DNA of 28,578 nt from positions 1 to 28,578 of the forward strand of contig FR893098.1 in the NCBI GenBank assembly GCA_000433355.1, read 5' to 3'. The number at the start of each line of letters is the position of its first letter. Position 1 is the stretch's first letter. The notes beneath the pieces are model-generated. The model was not told the origin of the DNA. It searched no databases and saw only the letters and a list, made by a program, of their open reading frames with translations. This document shows, piece by piece, positions 6,061-13,265 of the stretch. This DNA is from Alistipes sp. CAG:435. GTDB lineage: Bacteria > Bacteroidota > Bacteroidia > Bacteroidales > UBA932. Position numbers and translations under genes: made by a program.

Positions 6061-7086
6061 TTATTTCCCTGCCAGATGCTTCTCCCAAGCCCAGGCCGCG
6101 GCCAGCGTGTCCTCGATTGACCTCTCCGCTTTCCAGCCAAGCTCGTTGTTGGCAAGCGTAGGATCCGCCCAGATCGCGGTAACGTCTCCGGCCCTGCGAG
6201 GAGCGAACTTGTAGTTCAGCTTCAAGTTGTTGGCTTTCTCGAACGCATTGATGAGCTCCATCACCGACAGCGGCTTGCCCGTACCGATGTTGAAGATCTC
6301 ATATTCCTTCTTCATCTTGCCGTCGAGCATTCTGCGCACCGCGAAGACGTGCGCCTTCGCCAGGTCCACGATGTCGATGAAGTCTCTCTGGCACGTTCCG
6401 TCCGGAGTAGGGTAGTCATTGCCGAAGACGGAGAGGCACTCACGCTTGCCGATGGCGGTCTGGGTGATGAACGGCACCAGGTTGTTCGGCACGCCGCGCG
6501 GCAGTTCGCCGATCAGCGCCGACGGATGCGCTCCGACCGGGTTGAAGTACCTCAGCGCGATTCCCTTGACATTTGAATATGCCTTTACGGAGTCCCGAAG
6601 AATATCCTCGCACATCTGCTTTGTGTTCCCGTAAGGGGAGGTGGCCGGCTGCCTTGGCGACTCCTCCGTCACCGGAAGCCTCTCAGGCTCGCCGTAAACT
6701 GTCGCGGAGGATGAGAACAGAATATTCTCGCATCCGTGCTTCCTTGCGGTCTCGATGACATTCATAAATGATTCCAGGTTGTTCCGGTAATATTTCAGCG
6801 GCTCGCTGACGGACTCTCCAACGGCCTTGAAGCCGGCGAAATGAATCACGGCGTCAATCCGGTTGGCCGTGAACAGCAACTCTGTCGCCACAGGATCGCA
6901 GAAATCCATCTTCACGAAAGGAATATCCTCCATTCCGGTGATCTTCTTGACTCCCTCGTAGCAGGTCTCATCGCAGTTGGACATATTATCGGCCACGATC
7001 ACATCGTAGCCGGCCTCGATAAGTTCCACGGTGACGTGGCTTCCGATAAATCCGGCACCGCCGGACACAAGGACGCATTTTTTCAT
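6061..7086 (-). CDS. galE: UDP-glucose 4-epimerase
   Basis: GalE interconverts UDP-glucose and UDP-galactose with bound NAD in the cytoplasm. It links galactose use to synthesis of surface polysaccharide. The 341-residue protein has the Rossmann motif GGAGFIG at 9-15. The catalytic Ser/Thr region SSSATVYG is at 125-132, and the YxxxK pair (Y152, K156, in YGNTK) follows; length is normal. The start at ATG 7086 (MKKCVLVSGG) was chosen over an upstream TTG at 7098. The ATG places the Rossmann fold at the usual distance and the TTG would be unusual. The gene is single and divergent from dacB. Confidence 0.96.
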   Translation of the reverse strand: MKKCVLVSGGAGFIGSHVTVELIEAGYDVIVADNMSNCDETCYEGVKKITGMEDIPFVKMDFCDPVATELLFTANRIDAVIHFAGFKAVGESVSEPLKYYRNNLESFMNVIETARKHGCENILFSSSATVYGEPERLPVTEESPRQPATSPYGNTKQMCEDILRDSVKAYSNVKGIALRYFNPVGAHPSALIGELPRGVPNNLVPFITQTAIGKRECLSVFGNDYPTPDGTCQRDFIDIVDLAKAHVFAVRRMLDGKMKKEYEIFNIGTGKPLSVMELINAFEKANNLKLNYKFAPRRAGDVTAIWADPTLANNELGWKAERSIEDTLAAAWAWEKHLAGK

Positions 7087-7139
7087 ATTCAATGACAATT
7101 TGATTCAAGTTAGTTCCGCATAAGCGGTTTTACACGCTG

Positions 7140-7147
7140 CAAATTTA
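7140..7147 (-). promoter_or_regulatory. Candidate -7 box for galE
   Basis: On the minus strand TAAATTTG fits TAnnTTTG, 54 bases before the galE ATG. No convincing -33 element is seen at the right distance, so this is tentative. A small inverted repeat CCGC-ATAA-GCGG (7117-7128) lies in the leader. Confidence 0.45.
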
Positions 7148-7159
7148 GCAATAAAACAC

Positions 7160-7167
7160 TATTTTTG
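7160..7167 (+). promoter_or_regulatory. Candidate -7 box for dacB
   Basis: TATTTTTG fits the -7 consensus and is 69 bases upstream of the chosen dacB ATG. It is divergent from, and within 20 bases of, the candidate galE box. No -33 TTTG is evident. Confidence 0.4.
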
Positions 7168-7235
7168 TACTCTTGCCGTTCCTTGTTTTCATCCGTGGGC
7201 CTTGGAACGGCTTGAAATTCAAAAAGACAACTGTT

Positions 7236-9053
7236 ATGAGATTCGGAATATTCATAAATTCTTGTGTTTGCGCTTTGGTGATGTCGGTCGCCATCGCCCC
7301 TTCCGCCGTGGCCCTTCGGCAAGCTCAGGGACCATCCGGTTCCTTGGTCACCCCTTTGAGCATCGATTCCGCCTCCTTGGTCACTGAGCCTGTCGAAGAG
7401 TCCGCATCCCTATCCACCACGGTCACTGAGCCTGTCGAAGGACCTGCGTCCCTATCCACCACGGTCACTGAGCCTGTTAAAGGACCTGCGTCCCTACCCG
7501 TCACGGCCACTGAGCCTGTCGAAGAGTCCGCATCCCTATCCACCACGGTCACTGAGCCTGTCGAAGTGGCCTCCTTCCCGCAACTGCATTCCACAAACAA
7601 GGCGCGATCCAAGACCAAAGCCCAGAGATATGTCGAGTCAATCTCCCGAAGCGAATCCCTGAAATCCTCCGTCCTCGGGGTCCTTGCCCTGACCGAAGGC
7701 GGCGACACCCTCGCCTCCTGGAACAGCGGCCAGAGGATGGTCCCCGCCTCGACGATGAAGTTGATAACCACCGGCCTGGCCATCCATCGCCTCGGTCCCG
7801 ACTTCAAGTACGTCACTCGCATCGGTTACAGCGGATCCATCAAGGACGGAATCCTTGACGGCGACCTATATATAGTGGGCGGCGGTGACCCGACCATAGC
7901 CTCGAAAGACTCGATCGCCATCCCCCGCGCCAAACTTTTCGCCCAGTGGAAATCGTTCCTGGACAAGGCCGGAATTAAGAAAATCAACGGCAAGGTGATC
8001 GGCGACGGCCGCTATTTCGACGGCCCGATCGAGCACGACACATGGAGCTACCAGGACATCGGCACAGCCTACGGAGCCGGCGGCAACGGCCTCTGCTTCT
8101 ACGAGAACGCCCAAGACTTCCGCGTGAGCGCCGGCCCGTCCGTCGGCTCACCCGTCAATGTCACGGTCTCCTTCCCGAACACCCCGTGGATGAGGTATGA
8201 ATATCCCTGCAGAACCGCTCCCGCCGGCACCGGCGACCAGCTCTACCTTTTCAACTCCGAATTCCTTCCTTACGCCGAGATCCGCGGCTCGTTCGCCATC
8301 GACCGCAAGCCCAAAACCGAGGAGTTCAGCAACAAGTTCGGAGCCTACACCTGCGCCCATTATTTCTGTGAATATCTGAAATCCAATGGAGTACCCGTCT
8401 CCGAAGGCCCCGCCGACATCCGTCTCGGCCGCGTCCGCTCCAACCTCTCTTCCAATGAATATGCCCCCTACGCCTCCAGAGTGGATGACCTGAATATGCT
8501 CGGTCAGACATATTCCCCGTCCCTTAAGCGCATAGCCCGTGAGACGAACCTGAAAAGCGACAACTTCTACGCCGAGACCCTTTTCCGGACCCTTGGCCGG
8601 AGGTATCATCATTCCGCCTCCTACGATTCCTCTTATGTAGCTGTGAATGAGGTGATGAAGAACATCGGTGTCAGCGCCGATGATGTCCGTATAGTTGACG
8701 GTAGCGGCCTCGCCCGCCACAACTACATCTCCCCGTCCTTCTTTGTGCGTTTCCTTTCCGCTATGATGGACAGTCCGTCCTTCGCTGACTACATCCAGAC
8801 CATAGGCCAGCCAGGAAACCGTCATTATGAATCCCGCCTGAAGGATGCCCCGGCCACCGTCAAGTCCCGTGTCCACCTGAAGAGCGGCTCGATGAACGGT
8901 GTCCGTTGCTTCAGCGGCTACATCGAACCCTCCGCCGGCTCCAAGTCCGACACCATCATCTTCTCCATAATGACCAACAACTCCCTCGCCCCCGCCTCCC
9001 GCATCGACCCCCTGATCGACCGCATAATCACCCTCCTCGCCGCCGACAACTGA
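7236..9053 (+). CDS. dacB: D-alanyl-D-alanine carboxypeptidase/endopeptidase, PBP4 type (peptidase S13)
   Basis: This periplasmic serine peptidase trims or cleaves peptidoglycan cross-links. From ATG 7236 the protein has 605 residues. It has a signal peptide (MRFGIF..., hydrophobic to about residue 26), then a repeat-derived linker, then the S13 domain. The active-site motifs are STMK (nucleophile S172, K175), SDN at 441-443 and KSG at 549-551. Residues about 49-110 are five copies of a 14-residue unit of type VTEPVEESASLSTT. These are encoded by a 42-bp tandem repeat built on the dispersed TGAGCCTGTCGAAG element. The stretch LRQAQGP just before it is the same element read in the opposite orientation. 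A TTG-initiated longer frame from 7173 was rejected because the signal peptide begins at 7236. Confidence 0.93.
   Translation: MRFGIFINSCVCALVMSVAIAPSAVALRQAQGPSGSLVTPLSIDSASLVTEPVEESASLSTTVTEPVEGPASLSTTVTEPVKGPASLPVTATEPVEESASLSTTVTEPVEVASFPQLHSTNKARSKTKAQRYVESISRSESLKSSVLGVLALTEGGDTLASWNSGQRMVPASTMKLITTGLAIHRLGPDFKYVTRIGYSGSIKDGILDGDLYIVGGGDPTIASKDSIAIPRAKLFAQWKSFLDKAGIKKINGKVIGDGRYFDGPIEHDTWSYQDIGTAYGAGGNGLCFYENAQDFRVSAGPSVGSPVNVTVSFPNTPWMRYEYPCRTAPAGTGDQLYLFNSEFLPYAEIRGSFAIDRKPKTEEFSNKFGAYTCAHYFCEYLKSNGVPVSEGPADIRLGRVRSNLSSNEYAPYASRVDDLNMLGQTYSPSLKRIARETNLKSDNFYAETLFRTLGRRYHHSASYDSSYVAVNEVMKNIGVSADDVRIVDGSGLARHNYISPSFFVRFLSAMMDSPSFADYIQTIGQPGNRHYESRLKDAPATVKSRVHLKSGSMNGVRCFSGYIEPSAGSKSDTIIFSIMTNNSLAPASRIDPLIDRIITLLAADN
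7312..7570 (+). repeat. Dispersed element expanded in frame inside dacB
   Basis: One inverted copy (CCTTCGGCAAGCTCAGGGACC, 7313-7333) is followed by five direct copies starting at 7381, 7423, 7465, 7507 and 7549. The period is exactly 42 bp, a multiple of three that keeps the frame open. Copies differ by a few bases, for example CCTGTTAAAG in the third. Confidence 0.9.
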
Positions 9054-9091
9054 TCCGCCTTCATAGCCCGATCTCAGTGACCTGACAGTGA

Positions 9092-9535
9092 ACGTACCTT
9101 AACTGTCTGGTGTTTAGTGAGATCTGAAATCCTGCCGGTCATTTCAAGAGGCCAGAAATCCATAATTAATTGGAACAGAGAACGTGAAGCTCCACGGCTT
9201 GGGTCTCAGTACTTTATGGAATCCTGCCAGTCATTTTGGAGGGCCAGGAATCCATAATTTATTGGAACAGAGAACGTGAAGCTCCACGGCTTGTGTCTCA
9301 GTACGTTATGAGATCCTGCCCTCTATTTTAGGAGACCAGGAATCCATAATTGGTTGGAACAGAGAACGTGAAGCTCCACGGCTTGAGTCTCAGTACTTTA
9401 TGAGATCCTGCCCTCTATTTTAGGAGACCAGAGATCCACAATTGATTGGAACAGAGTGTGTGACGTTCCACAGGTTGAAGGTCAGTGCATTATGAAGTTC
9501 TGCTCCCTGGAATTGACTACCAGTAATTTATAAGT
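9092..9535 (+). repeat. Left 92-bp tandem repeat array, about 4.5 copies
   Basis: The anchor CCTGCC (or a variant) recurs at 9131, 9223, 9315, 9407 and 9499, exactly 92 bp apart. Each unit has an imperfect hairpin (for example GGAATCCTGCC with GGCCAGGAATCC) and a second near-palindrome CGTGAAGCTCCACG. Inner copies are very alike; the first and last are degenerate. The stretch 9054-9690 contains no credible gene. Confidence 0.88.
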
Positions 9536-9567
9536 AACGAACCCATGATGTTTTACGGTCCACACTC

Positions 9568-9598
9568 TTGCTAATCATAGATTAATTTCCCATATTTG
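9568..9598 (+). promoter_or_regulatory. Probable promoter of the transposase gene
   Basis: TTG (9568-9570), 20 bases, then CATATTTG (9591-9598), one mismatch from TAnnTTTG. It leaves a leader of about 85 bases and lies just after the left 92-bp array, so the array is not in the transcript. Confidence 0.55.
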
Positions 9599-9690
9599 TG
9601 AAACATCGTTCTCTGGTCTGGAATCAACCAGTCCACCTGAAAGAATGATGTGGGTTAACTATGTAAAACTTTTAAAAAGAGGGGAAGGCT

Positions 9691-10680
9691 ATGAGGCGTC
9701 GAAAGTTTCTGTCCGGTTCACCGAACCACATTTATCAACGGTCACAGAACGGTTCTGTGATATTTTACAGTCTGGAGGATTGTCTGGTTTATTTCACTGT
9801 GTTCTGCACCTGCGCCAAACGGTACGGAGTGACAGTTCTGGGTCTGTGCGAGATGTACGATCATATTCATCAATTGGTTGAGGCTCCGGATTTACCTACG
9901 CTCAGCGGGTTCGAAAGAATGGTGAATATGACGTTCTCCTATGAATATTACGGTGACTTGAAGCGGGGGGCTGAGGGCTTTGTGTCGGATAGGAACATCA
10001 CTTCCGGTTCTGTAAGCGTCACGATCCCGAACATTGGCCATCTGTTCCAGTCTCCATTCGGAAGCGCTCCGAAAATCGGAAACAAAAAGATAAGGACCAG
10101 CATTGCCTACCTTTATAACAATCCGGTTGAGAGGAATATCCATCAGGAGGCGATCAAGTGGCGATGGAACTTTCTGGCCTACGCGTTTTCCGATCATCCG
10201 TTTTCGGAAAAGCTGTCGCGTAGAGTGGCCTCGACCAAGATGCGTAAAAACCTCAAGGAGATTGAAGGATGTTGTTCACGGGGCAGCTACCTGAGGTACC
10301 CTCAACTTCACAGGATGTTTGATGGCCTATCACCTGAAGAGAAAAACCAACTTATCGATTTCATTGTCATTACCTATAATGTTATTGAATATGACAGGCT
10401 CTCTTCCTATTATGGAAGTCCGGAAAAGATGTTGCTTGCCATCAACTCCAACACCGGCAGTGAATATGACATCAGGGAGGAACGGCATCATAATCCGGAC
10501 ACCTCCTACGGTCAGATGATGAATTATGTTGTCAGGTATGACTACGTCACCAGGGCCAAGGATGTCATCCTACTGCCCATCAAGGAGAAAAACGTCCTTA
10601 TGCGGATTCTGGTCCGTGACACGATGGCCGATGAGTGGCAGGCCCTGAAGTTCCTCGGAATGGATCTCCCTTCAAGGTAG
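9691..10680 (+). CDS. REP-associated tyrosine transposase (RAYT), HUH/Y1 family
   Basis: This enzyme would nick and join single-stranded DNA at palindromic repeats through a 5'-phosphotyrosine bond. In the 329-residue protein the HUH pair is H58 and H60 (MYDHIHQLV). The catalytic tyrosine is in SIAYLYNNPVE (Y140), matching the YIHLNPV motif of TnpA_REP proteins, and a LFQSPFGSAPK stretch lies just before it. Residues from about 180 to the end form an extra C-terminal region not needed for the Y1 fold and not recognised. The ATG at 9691 follows a purine-rich AGAGGGGAAGG, a good ribosome site. The gene carries five GAATAT hexamers, the host density, suggesting long residence. No IS ends are seen. 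Confidence 0.85.
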   Translation: MRRRKFLSGSPNHIYQRSQNGSVIFYSLEDCLVYFTVFCTCAKRYGVTVLGLCEMYDHIHQLVEAPDLPTLSGFERMVNMTFSYEYYGDLKRGAEGFVSDRNITSGSVSVTIPNIGHLFQSPFGSAPKIGNKKIRTSIAYLYNNPVERNIHQEAIKWRWNFLAYAFSDHPFSEKLSRRVASTKMRKNLKEIEGCCSRGSYLRYPQLHRMFDGLSPEEKNQLIDFIVITYNVIEYDRLSSYYGSPEKMLLAINSNTGSEYDIREERHHNPDTSYGQMMNYVVRYDYVTRAKDVILLPIKEKNVLMRILVRDTMADEWQALKFLGMDLPSR

Positions 10681-10694
10681 TGCAACGGTTGGGG

Positions 10695-11306
10695 CTTGGT
10701 TTGGGACTCCACTCAAGATGGCGCTACGGTCTTTTGGTTGGAAACGGCTAAGGTCGCTATGTAGCACTTGGTTTGGGACTCCACTCAAGACGGCGCTACG
10801 GTCTTTTGGTTGGAAACGGCTAAGGTCGCTATGTAGCACTTGGTTTGGGACTCCACTCAAGACGGCGCTACGGTCTTTTGGTTGGAAACGGCTAAGGTCG
10901 CTATGTAGCACTTGGTTTGGGACTCCACTCAAGACGGCGCTACGGTCTTTTGGTTGGAAACGGCTAAGGTCGCTATGTAGCACTTGGTTTGGGACTCCAC
11001 TCAAGACGGCGCTACGGTCTTTTGGTTGGAAACGGCTAAGGTCGCTATGTAGCACTTGGTTTGGGACTCCACTCAAGACGGCGCTACGGTCTTTTGGTTG
11101 GAAACGGCTAAGGTCGCTATGTAGCACTTGGTTTGGGACTCCACTCAAGACGGCGCTACGGTCTTTTGGTTGGAAACGGCTAAGGTCGCTATGTAGCACT
11201 TGGTTTGGGACTCCACTCAAGACGGCGCTACGGTCTTTTGGTTGGAAACGGCTAAGGTCGCTATGTAGCGCTTGGTTTGGGACTCCACTCAAGATGGCGC
11301 TACGGT
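10695..11306 (+). repeat. 72-bp tandem array, 8 full copies plus a half copy
   Basis: CTTGGTTTGGG recurs every 72 bp from 10695 to 11271. Copies 2-8 appear identical. The first copy and the terminal half copy share AAGATGG where the rest have AAGACGG. There are no spacers. The unit has inverted GCTAC/GTAGC arms and an internal near-duplicate (GCTACGGTC, GCTAAGGTC). Because 72 is divisible by three and stops are absent, long frames exist on both strands (10718-11308 plus, 10672-11391 minus). These are judged by-products. The array starts 15 bp after the transposase stop. Confidence 0.95.
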
Positions 11307-11321
11307 AGAAAATGATAACCG

Positions 11322-11493
11322 TGCACTTAATTGTCTGGCGTTTAGAAAGATCTGAAGTCCTGCTGGTCATTTTAAGAGGCCAGGAATCCATAATTGGTTG
11401 GAACTTGGAGTGTGGTGCCCCATGGCTTGAAGGTCAGCGCGTTATGAAGCCCTGCCATCCATTTGGGGAGACCAGAAATCCGTAATTTATTAA
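11322..11493 (+). repeat. Right 92-bp repeat block, about 1.5 copies
   Basis: Two anchors (11359 and 11451) lie 92 bp apart. The first part closely resembles the start of the left array (AGATCTGAAGTCCTGC against AGATCTGAAATCCTGC), followed by the shared AGAGGCCAG and AATCCATAATT. No gene is seen from 11307 to 11858. Confidence 0.82.
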
Positions 11494-11606
11494 TATGTAT
11501 CGTAAAAAGAGTTCGCCCACCATACATATTCTGGGATGAGATATGAGACCTGTTGAGCATAGATTGCCACGATTTGCGGAAAATGAAATTGCCGTTGAAT
11601 GTCGCT

Positions 11607-11643
11607 TGTTAATTCAACGAGCCTAGAGACGAGTTGATTAACA
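11607..11643. other. Inverted repeat TGTTAATTCAAC / GTTGATTAACA
   Basis: An 11-pair stem with a one-base bulge and a 14-base loop, in the non-coding stretch 11494-11665 between the repeat block and the duplicated gene ends. No T-run follows. I see nothing else in this stretch. Confidence 0.4.
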
Positions 11644-11665
11644 GGTGATGAACTTGCTGAATCAA

Positions 11666-11945
11666 CGGGCTGCGTAAGGTGGAGATGATTCCGGAGTCGT
11701 TGGAGCCTATGTGACCGACAATGCGGGTGTCGCTTACGGGCTGTGACCGCACTAATTCCACGGAAAGTAGAACGGGCTGCGTAAGGTGGAGATGATTCCG
11801 GAGTCGTTGGAGCCTATGTGACCGACAATGCGGGTGTCGCTTACGGGCTGTGACCGCACTAATTCCGCGGAAAGTAGAACGGGCTGCGTAAGGTGGAGAT
11901 GATTCCGGAGCCATCAGCGTCTATGTGGCCGACGATGCGGCGGGC
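11666..11945 (-). repeat. 107-bp tandem repeats of the 3' end of the NlpC/P60 gene
   Basis: CGGGCTGCGTAAGGTGGAG begins at 11666, 11773 and 11880, 107 bp apart. The first two units are complete and nearly identical. The third is the authentic gene end and diverges after about 60 bp. Read on the minus strand each unit encodes a version of RIVGHI..SGIISTLRSPFYFP, an asparagine and a stop. Two extra gene tails therefore lie behind the real one. Confidence 0.9.
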
Positions 11946-12932
11946 GCGGACAGGCTTGCGGTTGTAGAAATCGGCAGCGCTGGAATCCAATGAGTTGACA
12001 CGCACGACCTGGGCGGAGTGGATGAACTTGCCGTCACCGATGTACATCCCCACGTGCGTGATCCGCTCCCTGGTGGTGTCGGTCGCGGCCTTGCCCCAGA
12101 ACAGAAGGTCGCCAGGAAGCAGACCGCTCCAGTCAACATCCCCGTTGTCCTTGAATATTCCCACATCCTCTCCGATCCTTGCCTGTTGGGAGGCGTTGCG
12201 CGGAAGGAGCACTCCGTTGGCGAAATATACGCTGCGGGTGAATCCGCTGCAGTCCACGTTCTTGATGGACGTGCCGCCCCACATGTACGGTACGCCGAGG
12301 AACCTGTAACCCGTGGTCAGAAGATCCTGCCTGAAATCATTCCCGGCCGTGGTTCTGTCCTTGCGGTCTTTGGCCCATTTGTAGAACACCGCGACATCTT
12401 TAGCGGGAACATAACCGGTCTTGCCTGACGGCAGCACGACTCCGACAAACTTCTTCTTCAGAACCGCCTGCCCCTCCTCATAGCCTTTGTAACGTCCTCC
12501 GGCATGCGTCCTGACACTGTACATGATTCTCACGATGTCTCCGAGCACGAAATCGGAGACAATCCTGGAATCCATCGAAGGCTCCTCGTAAATGTGTGAG
12601 AAAGCCGCTGTGCAGATGTATTTCGGAGCCTCAAGGTAGTCCTGAAGCTCTTCCTCGCTCATCGGCACGAGCCCCATCTCGTTGACCCAGGCCGTGTAAG
12701 GCTCCGGACTCTTTATCTTGACCCAGTAGCTTGACTTATCCAGGACCTCGACCACCGTCCCCATCAACGCCTGGTCTCCAAGCTCGGCGGCGTAGTCCGG
12801 TGCCTCGCGCATAAAGTTGGCGGAAAACTCAACCACAGCCCATTTCTTAGGGGCTTCCTGCGCTGAGGCGGCACAATTGAATGACAGAGCGACCGCGGCC
12901 GCCGAAGACAAAATTTTCAGGAATATGTTCAT
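11859..12932 (-). CDS. Secreted NlpC/P60 cell-wall peptidase with SH3-like domains
   Basis: A probable gamma-D-glutamyl-diaminopimelate endopeptidase acting on peptidoglycan peptides in the periplasm. The 357-residue protein has a signal peptide ending at ASAQ (about 25). Two bacterial SH3-like domains follow (about 30-90 and 105-180), then an NlpC/P60 domain from about 200. Its catalytic residues are Cys228 (in NVDCSGF), His293 (in ITHVGMY) and His305 (in FIHSA). The layout matches the YkfC-like enzymes of Bacteroidales that process murein peptides. The last 25 residues lie in a stretch repeated twice more downstream, so the C-terminus may vary between strains. The start ATG 12932 (MNIFLK) precedes a normal signal sequence. 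Confidence 0.9.
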   Translation of the reverse strand: MNIFLKILSSAAAVALSFNCAASAQEAPKKWAVVEFSANFMREAPDYAAELGDQALMGTVVEVLDKSSYWVKIKSPEPYTAWVNEMGLVPMSEEELQDYLEAPKYICTAAFSHIYEEPSMDSRIVSDFVLGDIVRIMYSVRTHAGGRYKGYEEGQAVLKKKFVGVVLPSGKTGYVPAKDVAVFYKWAKDRKDRTTAGNDFRQDLLTTGYRFLGVPYMWGGTSIKNVDCSGFTRSVYFANGVLLPRNASQQARIGEDVGIFKDNGDVDWSGLLPGDLLFWGKAATDTTRERITHVGMYIGDGKFIHSAQVVRVNSLDSSAADFYNRKPVRARRIVGHIDADGSGIISTLRSPFYFPRN

Positions 12933-12942
12933 ATCGACATCT

Positions 12943-12959
12943 GTTTATAATCAATAAAC
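12943..12959 (-). promoter_or_regulatory. Small palindrome just upstream of the NlpC/P60 start
   Basis: GTTTAT-AATCA-ATAAAC, 10 bases before the start codon. It could be an operator or a leader hairpin. No clear TAnnTTTG box for this gene was found in 12933-13036. Confidence 0.3.
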
Positions 12960-13036
12960 TGTTCTGCTTGAAATGCCCTTTCGTGGTTCAAACCAATCAA
13001 AAACCTTCTCTTTCCGGAACCAATGACGGATCCAAC

Positions 13037-13067
13037 TTGTAAAAATATTCACAATTCATTAGTTTTG
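13037..13067 (+). promoter_or_regulatory. Promoter reading toward the radical SAM gene
   Basis: TTG (13037-13039), 20 bases, then TAGTTTTG (13060-13067), a match to the Bacteroidota pattern. It predicts a leader of about 190 bases, long for this window. Confidence 0.68.
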
Positions 13068-13111
13068 CAAGGAATATGTCGTACTTTTCGGTGGCACTTG
13101 TCGGGAAAAGG

Positions 13112-13218
13112 GGATAGGGCAATCACATCCGGACGTGGAACAGGAGTTCTCCTTAATGGATTTCTTTGAAAACCGAATGCCCGGAATAGGACAATCACAA
13201 TTGAACGTGGAACTGAAG
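13112..13218 (+). repeat. Two imperfect direct repeats in the leader of the radical SAM gene
   Basis: ATAGGGCAATCACA...ACGTGGAACAGGAG (from 13114) and ATAGGACAATCACA...ACGTGGAACTGAAG (from 13186) lie 72 bp apart in the untranslated leader 13068-13265. The leader otherwise holds only an overlapping frame (13135-13470) that I regard as non-coding. Confidence 0.55.
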
Positions 13219-13265
13219 AGGACGCGAAGGAAAGGTGAATCGGAAGAAGGAGTAACGGCTGCATT

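Larger units (their letters stand above)
9092..11493 (+). mobile_element. RAYT transposase block with two tandem-repeat families
   Basis: A 2.4-kb block without host genes other than the transposase. The order is 92-bp tandem repeats (about 4.5 copies), the HUH transposase gene, an 8.5-copy 72-bp array, then about 1.5 more copies of the 92-bp repeat. The left and right edges begin with similar sequence (TGTCTGGTGTTTAG near 9103, TGTCTGGCGTTTAG near 11331). The transposase and 72-bp array are therefore bracketed by direct repeats. Exact ends and any target duplication cannot be fixed from one genome. Confidence 0.65.

Noticed and set aside
7173..7235. N-terminal extension of the PBP4-type peptidase from a TTG codon
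   Set aside because: The signal peptide begins at ATG 7236 and the extension would precede it.
9691..10680. A classic IS200/IS605 insertion sequence
   Set aside because: The protein is longer and of the RAYT type, and no TnpB or defined IS ends were seen.
10695..11306. CRISPR array
   Set aside because: The units abut without unique spacers and no cas genes are present.
10672..11391. 239-residue minus-strand and 196-residue plus-strand repetitive frames over the 72-bp array
   Set aside because: Both exist only because the unit length is divisible by three and lacks stops. No signal peptide, ribosome site or recognisable domain supports either one.
11609..11914. 101-residue minus-strand frame behind the NlpC/P60 gene
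   Set aside because: It is the out-of-frame reading of the duplicated gene ends.
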